64,000 nucleotides of DNA, from NCBI GenBank assembly GCA_002347645.1, contig DDYF01000060.1, forward strand, positions 22,515 through 86,514, read 5' to 3'. Source of the DNA: Thermoleophilia bacterium UBA2241. Lineage in GTDB: Bacteria; Actinomycetota; Thermoleophilia; UBA2241. The notes below the pieces were generated by a model that was given only the letters and a program-made list of their open reading frames with translations, made no database searches and had not been told where the DNA came from. Below, piece after piece: positions 22,195 through 31,205 of this stretch (its first letter is position 1; every line of letters starts with the position of its first letter). The position numbers were made by a program, and so were the translations under genes.

Positions 22195-23142
22195 TTGCTT
22201 CAGTTCCAGATGCCCAACATCACGCGCGAGCAGCTCGCCAACAACCGGGCGCGCTTCGAGGTCGAACCCCTCGACCGTGGCTTCGGGCACACGTTCGGCA
22301 ACGCGCTGCGCCGGGTCCTTCTCTCGTCGCTCGAGGGCGCCGCGGTGAGCTCCGTGAAGATCGAAGGTGTCGCCCACGAGTTCACGACCGTCAAGGGCGT
22401 GAAGGAGGACGTGACCGACGTCATCCTCAACCTCAAGGGTCTCGTCTGCCGCCTGCACGGCGAGATCGACGAGGTCCAGGTGCGGCTCTTCAAGGAAAAG
22501 CCCGGCAAGGTGGTCGCGGCCGACATCGACATCCCGGCCGAGCTCGAGATCCTCAACCCCGACCACCAGATCGCGACGCTGTCGGACGGTGGCGCGCTTG
22601 AGATGACGCTCACCATTCGCCGCGGGACCGGGTACGTCTCGGCCGACGGCAACAAGATGCCCGACATGATCATCGGCGACATCCCGATCGACTCCATCTT
22701 CAGTCCCATCAAGCGGGTCGCGTACCACGTCGAGAGCGCGCGTGTCGGGCAGCGCACCGACTACGACAAGCTGATCATCGACATCACCACCAACGGCGCC
22801 CTCAACCCGGACGAGGCGCTGCGCCAGGCCGCCGAGATCCTGGTCGACAGGTTGACGATGTTCACCGACCCGGACCGGACGCGGACGCCCGAGGACTACA
22901 TGCTCGAGGGCGTGGGCGTCACCCCGGCTCCCGGCGGCATGGACGAGGTCCTCATCGAGGACCTCGAGCTGGGGGTGCGCTCATACAACTGCCTGAAGCG
23001 CGAGGGTATCCAGACCGTCGGCGACCTCGTCTCCAAGACAGAGGCCGAGCTGCTCAACATCCCCAACTTCGGCAAGAAGAGCATCGACGAGGTCAAGGAC
23101 AAGCTTGCCGCGCGTGGCCTGTCTCTGCGGGGTGAGGAGTAA
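22195..23142 (+). CDS. rpoA: RNA polymerase subunit alpha
   Basis: 315 aa. The N-terminal assembly domain shows [25 protein letters not shown]; the C-terminal DNA- and activator-binding domain shows [19 protein letters not shown] and [21 protein letters not shown] (in parts). TTG 22195 is 4 nt from AGGAGG and is preferred over ATG 22210, which is 19 nt away. The stop overlaps the rplQ start (TAATG). Confidence 0.97.
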   Translation: MLQFQMPNITREQLANNRARFEVEPLDRGFGHTFGNALRRVLLSSLEGAAVSSVKIEGVAHEFTTVKGVKEDVTDVILNLKGLVCRLHGEIDEVQVRLFKEKPGKVVAADIDIPAELEILNPDHQIATLSDGGALEMTLTIRRGTGYVSADGNKMPDMIIGDIPIDSIFSPIKRVAYHVESARVGQRTDYDKLIIDITTNGALNPDEALRQAAEILVDRLTMFTDPDRTRTPEDYMLEGVGVTPAPGGMDEVLIEDLELGVRSYNCLKREGIQTVGDLVSKTEAELLNIPNFGKKSIDEVKDKLAARGLSLRGEE

Positions 23143-23492
23143 TGCGTCACCAGCGTTCCGGTCGCAAGTTCAACATGCCGCCAGACCAGCGGCGTTGCCT
23201 GCTGTCGGGCTTGGCCTGCCAGCTGCTCGAGCACGAGAAGATCAAGACCGGCGAGGCGCGCGCCAAGGAGGTGCGGGGCATCGTCGAGCAGGCCATCACG
23301 CTGGGCAAGCGCAACGACCTCCACGCGCGCCGGCAGGCCGTTTCGCTGCTGCGTAACAAGAAGATCGTCTACAAGCTGTTCAGCGATGTGGCGCCGCGCT
23401 ACGAGACGCGCAGCGGCGGCTACACGCGCATCGTGAAGCTCGGCCCCCGCCCCGGCGACGGCGCCGAGCAGGTGTACCTCGAGCTCGTGTAG
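23142..23492 (+). CDS. rplQ: 50S ribosomal protein L17
   Basis: Exit-tunnel-side protein, 116 aa. [38 protein letters not shown] and YTRIVKLGPRPGDGAEQVYLEL (in parts) identify it. It is the last gene of the alpha cluster and is followed by a strong hairpin. Confidence 0.97.
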   Translation: MRHQRSGRKFNMPPDQRRCLLSGLACQLLEHEKIKTGEARAKEVRGIVEQAITLGKRNDLHARRQAVSLLRNKKIVYKLFSDVAPRYETRSGGYTRIVKLGPRPGDGAEQVYLELV

Positions 23493-23517
23493 GCGACGCG
23501 GCGACGCGAGGTTCGAC

Positions 23518-23559
23518 GCGAAGGGGGGCGGGGGCCGAACGGCCCCCGCCCCCCTTCGC
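23518..23559 (+). terminator. Terminator after rplQ
   Basis: Perfect 19-bp stem (23518-23536 with 23541-23559), GAAC loop, 26 nt after the rplQ stop. It closes the long ribosomal transcription region. No T-run follows, which is common in very GC-rich genomes. Confidence 0.8.
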
Positions 23560-23619
23560 CGTCTCCGCCTGTGGGAGTCTTCGGCCGGCGCCCGTCGCGG
23601 CCCCGCGGGACGCCTGCGG

Positions 23620-23625
23620 TAAGCT
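23620..23625 (+). promoter_or_regulatory. -10 box of ecfA (leaderless)
   Basis: TAAGCT ends 9 nt before the ATG of ecfA, and there is no ribosome binding sequence between, so the mRNA probably begins at or very near the start codon. No clear -35. Confidence 0.45.
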
Positions 23626-23634
23626 CTCCGGGAC

Positions 23635-25443
23635 ATGGCCGCCGACATCGTCGCTCTTGAGAACGTACGCTTCCGCTACCCGGGGGTCGAGCGTGACGCG
23701 CTGGCGGGTCTCGACCTGACGATCGCCGAAGGAGAGACCCTCGCCGTGGTCGGGCCGAACGGTTCCGGCAAGTCGACGCTCGCGCGCCTTCTCGCCGGGC
23801 TCGCGGCTCCCACGGCAGGTCGTGTGGCCACCGCCTGCGGCTGCGATCTGCTGACGGCCTCCGGCCGCCTCGCTGCACGGCGCGAGGTAGGGATCCTCTT
23901 CCAGAACCCGGAGAACCAGCTCGTCGCGGAGCACGTGGAGGAGGACGTCGCCTTCGGCCTCGAGAACCTCGCCTGGCCGCCCGAGAGGATCCGTGAGCGC
24001 ACGGCCGAGATGCTCGCCAGGTTCGACCTGGACGGCCTGCGGCGGCGGGAACCGCACCTGCTCTCCGGCGGCCAGAAGCAGCGCACCGCTCTCGCCGGGG
24101 TCCTCGCCATCCCTCGCCGCCTTCTCGTGCTCGACGAGCCCACGGCGATGCTCGACGCCGACGGGCACGACGACGTGCTCGAGGCGGTGCGCCGTCTGCG
24201 TGCGAGCGGCATGACGATCGTCGTGGTCACGCAGGAGATGGACGAGGTCGGGATGGCCGACCGGGTGGTGGCGCTCGATCAGGGCAGCGTCCGGTTCGAG
24301 GGGCCGTGCGGCGACCTCTTTGGGCAGATGGGGCTCGTCCGCAGACTGCGCCTCGGACTGCCCGCCGCCGGCGAGGTCGCGCTCGCGCTCGCGAAGCGCG
24401 GGCACACGCTTGCGCGTCTCCCGCTGACGCTCGCCGAGCTCGTGACGGGCTACGAGTCGGGGGACGCCAGCGTGGGCGACCAGCTCTGGCTGGACGTGCG
24501 GGGAGAGGAGAGCGAGGCGCTCGGCGACGACGAGCGGGCGGGTGGCGAGGACGGAGGTCTGGCGGGCGGCGAGGGCTCCGAGGGTCCCGCCACGGCCCCG
24601 TCCGCCGTGCCGCAGCCGCTTCCGCGGACCGGGATGCCCCTTGCCGTCGAGGGTGTGTCGTTCGCGTACGACGAGGGAGGGAAGCCGATCCCGGCACTGC
24701 GAGACGTGAGCTTCGCGGTGGGGGCGGGGGCGGCGGTCGCCCTGTTGGGCCCCTCCGGGTCGGGCAAGTCGACGCTGTTGCAGGTGCTGCGCGGCCTCCT
24801 TGCGCCTGGCGAGGGTCGCGTCGTGCTCGACGGTGTCGCACAGGGCGATGCCGATGCCGCGGCCCGGCAGCGCGAGGTCGGCCTGGTGTTCCAGACGCCG
24901 GAACTGCAGCTCTTCGCCGGCAGCGCGGCCGAGGACGTGGCGTTCGGGCCACGGCAGCTCGGCTGGAGCGACGACGTGGTCGAGGCGGCCGTCGAGGCCG
25001 CGATGGAGGTGGTCGGGCTGCCGCGTGCCGCCTTCGGCGCGCGGCACCCGTACTCGCTCTCCGGCGGCGAACAGCGCCGCCTGGCCCTTGCCGGGGTGCT
25101 CGCCATGCAGCCCCGGGCGCTGCTGCTCGACGAGCCCTTCGTGAACCTGGACCCCGGGTCCCGCAGCGAGTTGTCGGCCGTGCTCTGCCGGCTCGTCGCA
25201 CGGGGGACGACGGTCGTGCTGGCCACGCATGACGTCGACGCCGCGTGGGCGCTCTGTCGGGAGGTCGTCGTTCTCGACGGCGGCCGCGTGGCGGCGACCG
25301 GACGCTGGGGCGGGCCGGATGGCGTCGTCGTCGACGCCCGGCTGGTGCCGCCGCCGTTCCTGGTCGAGCTGTGGCGGCGCTTGGGGCTCGTTGCGGCCGA
25401 GGCTCCCCGCACCGCGGAGCAGGCTGCGGAGGCTCTGGTGTGA
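23635..25443 (+). CDS. ecfA: ECF transporter energy-coupling ATPase, two ATPase domains fused
   Basis: 602 aa with two complete ABC ATPase domains in one chain. Domain 1 has GPNGSGKST (residues 40-48), LSGGQKQRTALAGVL and VLDEPT; domain 2, after an acidic Gly-rich linker near residues 290-330, has GPSGSGKST, LSGGEQRRLALAGVL and LLLDEP. It is equivalent to EcfA1 plus EcfA2. Together with EcfT, which overlaps its end by 4 nt, it would drive vitamin or metal uptake through an S component. No S component is encoded here, so it probably serves several from elsewhere. Confidence 0.93.
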   Translation: MAADIVALENVRFRYPGVERDALAGLDLTIAEGETLAVVGPNGSGKSTLARLLAGLAAPTAGRVATACGCDLLTASGRLAARREVGILFQNPENQLVAEHVEEDVAFGLENLAWPPERIRERTAEMLARFDLDGLRRREPHLLSGGQKQRTALAGVLAIPRRLLVLDEPTAMLDADGHDDVLEAVRRLRASGMTIVVVTQEMDEVGMADRVVALDQGSVRFEGPCGDLFGQMGLVRRLRLGLPAAGEVALALAKRGHTLARLPLTLAELVTGYESGDASVGDQLWLDVRGEESEALGDDERAGGEDGGLAGGEGSEGPATAPSAVPQPLPRTGMPLAVEGVSFAYDEGGKPIPALRDVSFAVGAGAAVALLGPSGSGKSTLLQVLRGLLAPGEGRVVLDGVAQGDADAAARQREVGLVFQTPELQLFAGSAAEDVAFGPRQLGWSDDVVEAAVEAAMEVVGLPRAAFGARHPYSLSGGEQRRLALAGVLAMQPRALLLDEPFVNLDPGSRSELSAVLCRLVARGTTVVLATHDVDAAWALCREVVVLDGGRVAATGRWGGPDGVVVDARLVPPPFLVELWRRLGLVAAEAPRTAEQAAEALV

Positions 25444-26222
25444 AGGCGGCGATCACGCAGTACTACCCGGCCGATTCGCCGCTGCACCGTGCCGATCCCC
25501 GGGCCAAGTTCGTCGCCGTCATGGCGTTGGCCGTGGCGTTGTTCACGCGCGACTCGTGGGCAGCGCTGGCCGTGTACGCGGTCGCCGGCGTCGTCGCCTT
25601 CGGCCTGAGCCGCGTGCCCCTGCGCTGGGTGTGGCGGGCGATGAAGCCCGTCCTCTGGCTCATCGCCCTGACCTTCGTCGCGCAGATCCTGTTCGCGCCG
25701 GGCGATCCGTTCTTCAGCCTCGGCCCCTTCGAGCTCTCGGGCGAAGGCCTTCGCCTCGCCGGGTTCCTGAGCGTGAGGCTGCTCGTGCTCATCCTCATCG
25801 GGTCGGCGCTCACGCTCACGACGCCGCCGGTGGCCCTGACGGACGCGCTTGCCTGGCTCGGACGGCCGCTGCGCAGGTTGCGGGTGCCGAGCGACGAGCT
25901 CGCCCTCATGATCACCCTCGCGCTGCGCTTCATCCCGACCCTGCTCGTAGAGCTCGACACGATCATGCGCGCGCAGCGCGCCCGGGGCGCCGACTTCTCC
26001 AGCGGCGGGCCGGTGCGCCGGGCGCGCGCGCTGATACCCGTGCTGGTGCCGCTGTTCGTGGTGAGCTTCCGGCGCGCCGACGACCTGGCGCTGGCGATGG
26101 AGGCGCGCTGCTACACGCCCGGCGCGCCGCGCACCCGCCTGCACCCTCTGCACGCTCGCCTCACGGACGCCTTCCTCCTCGCCGTCGTGGCGGCGGTCAT
26201 CGTCCTGGCCTCGGTGATCTGA
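25440..26222 (+). CDS. ecfT: ECF transporter transmembrane protein EcfT
   Basis: Integral membrane scaffold joining the ATPases to the S component, 260 aa with about five to six membrane segments. The cytosolic coupling helices show RAQRARGADF and LAMEARCY, close to the paired Ala-Arg-Gly motifs of the family. The GTG start overlaps the ecfA stop (GTGA), and its stop overlaps the truA start (TGATG). Confidence 0.93.
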   Translation: MKAAITQYYPADSPLHRADPRAKFVAVMALAVALFTRDSWAALAVYAVAGVVAFGLSRVPLRWVWRAMKPVLWLIALTFVAQILFAPGDPFFSLGPFELSGEGLRLAGFLSVRLLVLILIGSALTLTTPPVALTDALAWLGRPLRRLRVPSDELALMITLALRFIPTLLVELDTIMRAQRARGADFSSGGPVRRARALIPVLVPLFVVSFRRADDLALAMEARCYTPGAPRTRLHPLHARLTDAFLLAVVAAVIVLASVI

Positions 26223-26980
26223 TGGCCGGCGGCGACCTACGCCGGACGTTCCGTCTTGACCTGGCGTATGAAGGCACGCGCTTCAAGGGATGGGCGCGCC
26301 AGCCCGGCCTGCGCACCGTCCAGGGCGTGCTCGAGGACGCGCTCGCCACGGTCCTGCGCGAGCCCGTCGGCGTGCGCGTCGCGGGGCGGACGGACGCCGG
26401 CGTACACGCGCTCGCGCAGGTCGCTTCGTTCTCGACGATGCGCGCCGACGTCCGTCCCGATCGCCTGTGCCTCGGCCTCAACGCTCTGCTGCCCCCGGAC
26501 GTTGCCGTGAGCGCCGTCACGCCGGCGGCCTCCGGGTTCGACGCGCGCGCCGCACGTGCGCGCACCTACAGGTATCGTCTGTGGCTCTCAACGGCGCGGC
26601 CGGTGCACGAGCGCGCCTACGTCTGGAACGTGCGTGGCGAGGTCGACAGGCGACTGTTGGACGAGGCGGCGAAGGCGCTCGTCGGCAAGCGCGACTTCGC
26701 CGCCCTCACGCCGTCGGCGCGCCTCTATCACACGTGCGTGCGCGAGGTGCGGCGTGCCGTCTGGGCGCCCGGTGGCGCCGCGTCCGAGCTCGTCTTCGAG
26801 ATCACCGCCGGCAGCTTCCTGCACAACATGGTCAGGGTCGCCGTCGGCTCGATGGTCGACGTGGCGCAGGGGCGGATGACGATGCAGGGATTCGCGGCCG
26901 CACTCGAGGCGGGCGAGCGGCGCGCCATGGGGCAGACGGCGCCTCCGCGTGGCTTGGCCTTGGTGGATGTCGAGTACTGA
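26222..26980 (+). CDS. truA: tRNA pseudouridine(38-40) synthase
   Basis: Modifies the anticodon arm of tRNAs, 252 aa. The catalytic aspartate is in GRTDAGVHA near residue 60; LDLAYEGTRFKGWARQP and SFLHNMVR are also typical. Translationally coupled to ecfT, an arrangement seen downstream of rplQ in many Gram-positive-type genomes. The convergent LCP gene ends 69 nt downstream. Confidence 0.96.
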   Translation: MAGGDLRRTFRLDLAYEGTRFKGWARQPGLRTVQGVLEDALATVLREPVGVRVAGRTDAGVHALAQVASFSTMRADVRPDRLCLGLNALLPPDVAVSAVTPAASGFDARAARARTYRYRLWLSTARPVHERAYVWNVRGEVDRRLLDEAAKALVGKRDFAALTPSARLYHTCVREVRRAVWAPGGAASELVFEITAGSFLHNMVRVAVGSMVDVAQGRMTMQGFAAALEAGERRAMGQTAPPRGLALVDVEY

Positions 26981-27048
26981 GGGTCGCCTGGGCGGGGTGC
27001 GGCGCCCGCGCGTCGCCTGCGCTTGACCCGCGTCGCCTGTGCGCGGCG

Positions 27049-28407
27049 TCAATCCCCCAGGAAGCGCGAGAGGATGCGTTCCTTCTTCTCGTCTGACGGC
27101 GGCAGGACGTAGGCCGTGCCCCCGATGTAGGCGGGCTCGCCGGCCAGCACCCAGTGGCGGCTCTTCGCGTCGTCGGCGCGGTACTTCACCCATGCGAGCG
27201 AGAGGAGTTGCGTCGTCGTGAGGTCCGTGTCGACGCCGCTCATGATCCGCCGCCCGATGTCGGGCAGCTTCGTGAAGTTCGAGGGCTGGGCGATCTTCTT
27301 CTGCAGCGCGCGCAGGAAGCGCTGCTGGCGCTGCGCCCGCTTGAAGTCGTTGTCGGCGTGGCGGATGCGCACGTACAGCATGGCGTACTTGCCGTCGAAG
27401 TGGTGCCACCCCTTCTTGAAGGTCACCTCACGGCGATTCGCCCCGGCGACGGTGCTGACGGTCTCGGGGACGTAGAGGTCGATACCGCCCACCGCGTTGA
27501 CGATGCGCGGGAAGCCCTTGAAGTTCACCACCATGACGTGGTTGATGGGGATGCCCACGTAGTCGCCCACCGTCTGCACCGCCAGCGCGGACCCGCCCCA
27601 GAACATCGCTTCGTTGATCTTCATGGCGCCACGCCCCGGCACCTCCACCTTGGTGTCGCGAGGGATCGAGAGTTGGTTCACCGTGTGTGCGCGGGGGTCA
27701 AAGCGAAGCAGCATGATCGTATCGGAACGGGCGGGCTCGCCGGCCTTGCTGTCGGTGCCCAGGACGAGCACGGTCGTCGCGTTCCAGAGGAGCGGACCGT
27801 CGTTCGGCGTGAGGGCGGCGCGGGTGTCGGCGTCGATCCGGTCGTTGCTCCGCGACACGGCGCGGTCGAAGCGCTTGAAGCCCGGGTACCAGATGACGGT
27901 CAGCACGACCGCGGCGACCACGAGGATCGTGAGGAGTGCAAGGGGGATGTGCCACCAGCGGAAGCGGCGGCGGCGCCGCGGTGGCACGACGTTCTTCGGC
28001 GTGCCGCGGGTCGGCGTGCCGCCGTCCGCCGCCGTCCCTTCGGCCGAGTAGCGGCGGTACTGTCCCCCTTCGCCGGTCCGCGGCTCGCCCCAGCTGAAGC
28101 GCTCGTCTTCGGCCGCGCGCGCCGGCCGGCGGCGGTCGCCGCCGGTGCGCCGCTCGTCTTCTGGCGATCGTCCGGGACTCGTCTTCCGCCGTTCGCCGCC
28201 GGGCGCGCGCCGCTCCCGGTCGGGCGCACGGTCAGACCGGGGCTCGCGCCCCGGGCGCAGACCGGCGAGCTCATCATCGAGCGCCCGCCGGCGACCGCTG
28301 CCGCGGTAGGTCCTCTCGTAGGGCTTGCGCCCGTTGTGGTCTTCGCTGCCCATCTTGACTGTGTCTCGCCCTCCTCCGCGGACGGGTCGCGGCGCGGTGC
28401 TCGACAT
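27049..28407 (-). CDS. LytR-CpsA-Psr family cell-wall glycopolymer ligase with long basic cytosolic tail
   Basis: 452 aa. Residues 1-150 are a charged Arg/Glu/Gly/Pro-rich, probably disordered cytosolic region. A single membrane segment follows at 151-173 (WWHIPLALLTILVVAAVV), then the extracellular LCP domain with LVLGTDS, SDTIMLLRFDP, LSIPRDTKVEVPG, KINEAM and the RIRHADNDFKRAQRQQ stretch that binds polyprenyl phosphate. The family attaches teichoic-acid- or arabinogalactan-like polymers to peptidoglycan. The start is uncertain: ATG at 28407, or ATG at 28353 with AGGAGG about 15 nt away. Divergent from the ROK kinase. Confidence 0.9.
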   Translation of the reverse strand: MSSTAPRPVRGGGRDTVKMGSEDHNGRKPYERTYRGSGRRRALDDELAGLRPGREPRSDRAPDRERRAPGGERRKTSPGRSPEDERRTGGDRRRPARAAEDERFSWGEPRTGEGGQYRRYSAEGTAADGGTPTRGTPKNVVPPRRRRRFRWWHIPLALLTILVVAAVVLTVIWYPGFKRFDRAVSRSNDRIDADTRAALTPNDGPLLWNATTVLVLGTDSKAGEPARSDTIMLLRFDPRAHTVNQLSIPRDTKVEVPGRGAMKINEAMFWGGSALAVQTVGDYVGIPINHVMVVNFKGFPRIVNAVGGIDLYVPETVSTVAGANRREVTFKKGWHHFDGKYAMLYVRIRHADNDFKRAQRQQRFLRALQKKIAQPSNFTKLPDIGRRIMSGVDTDLTTTQLLSLAWVKYRADDAKSRHWVLAGEPAYIGGTAYVLPPSDEKKERILSRFLGD

Positions 28408-28554
28408 GGTGGATGTCTGCGGGAGATCGGGCGCGAGGCTGCTTTAGGTACGCCTCGAAGGGGGGTGAATCCTCTGCTGGTATTGTACAACGAGCCTGAG
28501 CGAGGGCGCGCGGCGGCGTGCCGCGGGCGATGCTGGGCACGGGGAGGCAGGTGG

Positions 28555-29580
28555 GTGACGGGCAAGCCGGACATGCGACCGAGGACGCTGGTGGTCGCCG
28601 ACGTCGGCGGGACGAAGACCGCGGTGGCGGTGGTGCGCGCGCGCCCGGCGCGCGGGGACGCGGCCGCCGCGCCGCCTCCTCCCGCCGTGCTTCGCCAGAG
28701 CGTCACGCCGACCGTCCAGTCGTCGTCGGAGGCCTGTCTCGCCAGTATCGTGGAGTGCATCGGCGCCATGGTCTCGTGGGTGGAGCGGCGCGGTGGGGGC
28801 GCGCTCGACGCCATCGCCGTGGGCACCGCTTCCATGGTCGACTTCGCCGGGGGGAGGATCGTCGCGTCGGTGAACCTGCCCCTGCGCGACGTGCCTCTGC
28901 GCGACCTGCTGAGCGATCGCTTCAGTGTGCCCGTGGCGATCGATAACGACGCGACGGTGGCCGCGCTCGGCGAGCACGAGTTCGGCGCCGGCGCCGGCAC
29001 GCGCGAGATGCTCATGCTGACCCTGGGCACGGGCGTGGGCGGTGGGATCATCGCGGGAGGGCGGCCGTACCGCGGCGCCAGCGGTGCGGCCGGCGAGCTG
29101 GGTCACGTTCTCGTGAGCGTCGAAGGACCGCCGTGTCCGGGAGCCGGGTGCCCGAACCACGGGTGTCTCGAGGCCTACGTCTCAGGGACGGCGATGGGCG
29201 CGGCGGCGCTGGGCGAGGCACAGGCGAAGCCGGCCTCGTCCCTGGGCCGCGCCCTGCTCGCCGGCGAGCCGCTGGACGGCGCGTTGCTCACGCGGCTCGC
29301 CCTCGCCGGCGACCCGGACGCCGTCGCCCTGGTGGAGCGCACCGGCGAGTACCTCGGGGCCGGGCTCGTCACGCTGGTCAACGTGTTCAACCCGGAGGTC
29401 GTCGTGATCGGGGGCGCCGCCGCCGCCGCCGGCGAGCTTCTGTTGGCGCCGGCGCGCAGCGTCCTCGCCGCCCGTGCCCTGCGGCCACAGCGCGACGAGG
29501 CGCGCGTCGTGCCGGCCCACTTCGGCACCGACGCCGGCATCGTCGGCGCCGCCGCGCTCGCGGTCACCGAGCTCTTCTGA
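28555..29580 (+). CDS. ROK family sugar kinase, probably glucokinase
   Basis: 341 aa. Phosphate-binding DVGGTKTAVAVV near residue 15, a second GTGVGGGIIAGG segment, sugar-binding NDATVAALGEHEFGAG and GAAGELGHV, and a CPNHGCLEAYVSG zinc-type motif define the ROK fold. The family phosphorylates glucose or related hexoses; the motif set fits glucokinase best, but N-acetyl sugars cannot be excluded. GTG 28555 follows GGGGAGG by 7 nt; ATG 28573 is the alternative. Confidence 0.88.
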   Translation: MTGKPDMRPRTLVVADVGGTKTAVAVVRARPARGDAAAAPPPPAVLRQSVTPTVQSSSEACLASIVECIGAMVSWVERRGGGALDAIAVGTASMVDFAGGRIVASVNLPLRDVPLRDLLSDRFSVPVAIDNDATVAALGEHEFGAGAGTREMLMLTLGTGVGGGIIAGGRPYRGASGAAGELGHVLVSVEGPPCPGAGCPNHGCLEAYVSGTAMGAAALGEAQAKPASSLGRALLAGEPLDGALLTRLALAGDPDAVALVERTGEYLGAGLVTLVNVFNPEVVVIGGAAAAAGELLLAPARSVLAARALRPQRDEARVVPAHFGTDAGIVGAAALAVTELF

Positions 29581-29660
29581 CCGCCTTGCCGCCGCCGCCT
29601 CGCGCGCGGGTCTTGGCCGTCCAGGCGGGTCGCGGCCGCGCAAGGCGCCCGTGCGGCGTC

Positions 29661-29925
<265 letters not shown>

Positions 29926-29931
29926 CCGCCG

Positions 29932-30828
29932 TCACAGGCTCGGTGACTCTTTGGGGCCGGCCCGCTGGGCCGGCCCTTCGCATCCCACGAGCTCGGGCTC
30001 TGCCCAGGCCAGCCGTTCGGCCATGATGCGCACCGCCTCAGGGTTGTTGTCGACGAGCAGAAACCGCCGGCCCAGGCGTGCCGCGGCCTCCCCGGTCGTG
30101 CCGCTGCCGGCGAAGAAGTCAAGGACCAGGTCCCCCGGCTCGGAGTGCACGCGCACGATGCGCTCGAGCACGCGCAGCGGCTTCTGTGTCGGGTAGCCGG
30201 TCTTCTCCTTGCCGGTCGGGCTGACGATCGTGTTCCACCAGACGTCGGTGGGGGTCTTGCCCCGGGCGGCCTTGCGCGGGCCTACGAGCGCCGGCGCCAT
30301 GTAGGGGATGCGGTCGATCTCGTCGTAGCGGAACACGTACCGTCTGGGGTCACGCGCGTACCAGTAGATCACGTCGTGCTTGGCGGGCCAGCGCGTCCTC
30401 GGTCGCCCGCCGTAGTCGTACGCCCAGACGATCTCGTTGACGAACGAGGACCGGCCGAAGACCTCGTCGAGCAGCACCTTGCAGTAATGTGCCTCGCGGG
30501 GATCGATGTGGAAGAACAGCGAGCCGTCCGCGGCGAGGACGCGCCGCGCCTCGGTGAGGCGCGGCGCAAGGAAGCCCAGGTAGTCGTCGTAGGCATCTCG
30601 CCAGGCGGTCGTGCTCAGCACGTACGTGCGGTAGCGTGCCTCCTGGAACCCCGTGCGGTCGCCCGTCTCGTCGCGCACGGTGCGTACGCGCGTGCGCCGC
30701 TGTTCGCCGCCCGTGTTGAAGGGCGGGTCGATGTAGACGAGGCGCGCGAGGCCGTCGGGCAGCGCGCGCAGGACGTCGAGGTTGTCGCCGAGGACGATGC
30801 GTCCGCCGGCCGGGGCAGCGGCCTCCAT
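29932..30828 (-). CDS. Orphan DNA methyltransferase (N4-cytosine or N6-adenine, beta type)
   Basis: 298 aa. Motif order is that of the beta class: catalytic DPPF (residues 34-37, in VYIDPPFNTGG) precedes the SAM-binding FAGSGTTGEAA (239-249). HPTQKP-like YPTQKPLRVLERIV is also present. The family methylates adenine N6 or cytosine N4 in a short DNA target. No restriction endonuclease or specificity subunit is adjacent. Its -10 box lies 7 nt before the ATG, so it may be leaderless. The last codons contain the hairpin at 29954-29976. Confidence 0.9.
   Translation of the reverse strand: MEAAAPAGGRIVLGDNLDVLRALPDGLARLVYIDPPFNTGGEQRRTRVRTVRDETGDRTGFQEARYRTYVLSTTAWRDAYDDYLGFLAPRLTEARRVLAADGSLFFHIDPREAHYCKVLLDEVFGRSSFVNEIVWAYDYGGRPRTRWPAKHDVIYWYARDPRRYVFRYDEIDRIPYMAPALVGPRKAARGKTPTDVWWNTIVSPTGKEKTGYPTQKPLRVLERIVRVHSEPGDLVLDFFAGSGTTGEAAARLGRRFLLVDNNPEAVRIMAERLAWAEPELVGCEGPAQRAGPKESPSL
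29954..29976. terminator. Bidirectional hairpin between ferredoxin and DNA methyltransferase
   Basis: Two palindromic copies of GGGCCGGCCC (29954-29963 and 29967-29976) with a GCT loop give a 10-bp stem. It lies between the convergent genes and inside the final codons of the methyltransferase. Confidence 0.7.
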
Positions 30829-30835
30829 GGCCGCT

Positions 30836-30841
30836 AGTCTA
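30836..30841 (-). promoter_or_regulatory. -10 box of the DNA methyltransferase (leaderless)
   Basis: Reads TAGACT on the minus strand and ends 7 nt before the ATG; no ribosome binding sequence lies between. No convincing -35. Confidence 0.45.
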
Positions 30842-30852
30842 CTGCGCGCCCG

Positions 30853-31041
30853 TCACGCGGCGCGCGTCGATGGAGTCTGCGCCTCTCCCTCGCCGTTGGC
30901 GGGCTGCTCGACGGGCAGCTCCAGTTCGATCTCGACGCCCCCGCAGTACGGGCAGGTGACGAGCTCGCCGAGGTCTTCCGTGAAGTCGTCGATCTCGAAG
31001 CGCGCGCCGCAGGACGCGCACACGGGTCCGGTGCACTGCAT
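30853..31041 (-). CDS. Small zinc-ribbon protein
   Basis: 62 aa with CASCG and CPYCG, a CxxC-x18-CxxC zinc ribbon, followed by an acidic, Glu/Pro-rich tail. AAAGGAG lies 6 nt before the ATG. The function is unknown; the ribbon resembles small regulatory or nucleic-acid-binding proteins. It lies upstream of the methyltransferase on the same strand, with 24 nt between them. A longer upstream frame exists but lacks support. Confidence 0.75.
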   Translation of the reverse strand: MQCTGPVCASCGARFEIDDFTEDLGELVTCPYCGGVEIELELPVEQPANGEGEAQTPSTRAA

Positions 31042-31205
31042 GACCGCTCCTTTCCCCTCCGTCGTCAACGTTCCCCCCCGAGGCCGGGCCAACCGCCGGC
31101 GCCGTTCACGCCTCTTCGTCCGGGCGCTGTCGTGCGAGAATGGACGGGGCGAGTGTGGCGCGGCGCCCCGCCGTGGAACGGCGGCCGGCTGCGCCGGGAG
31201 GTCGT

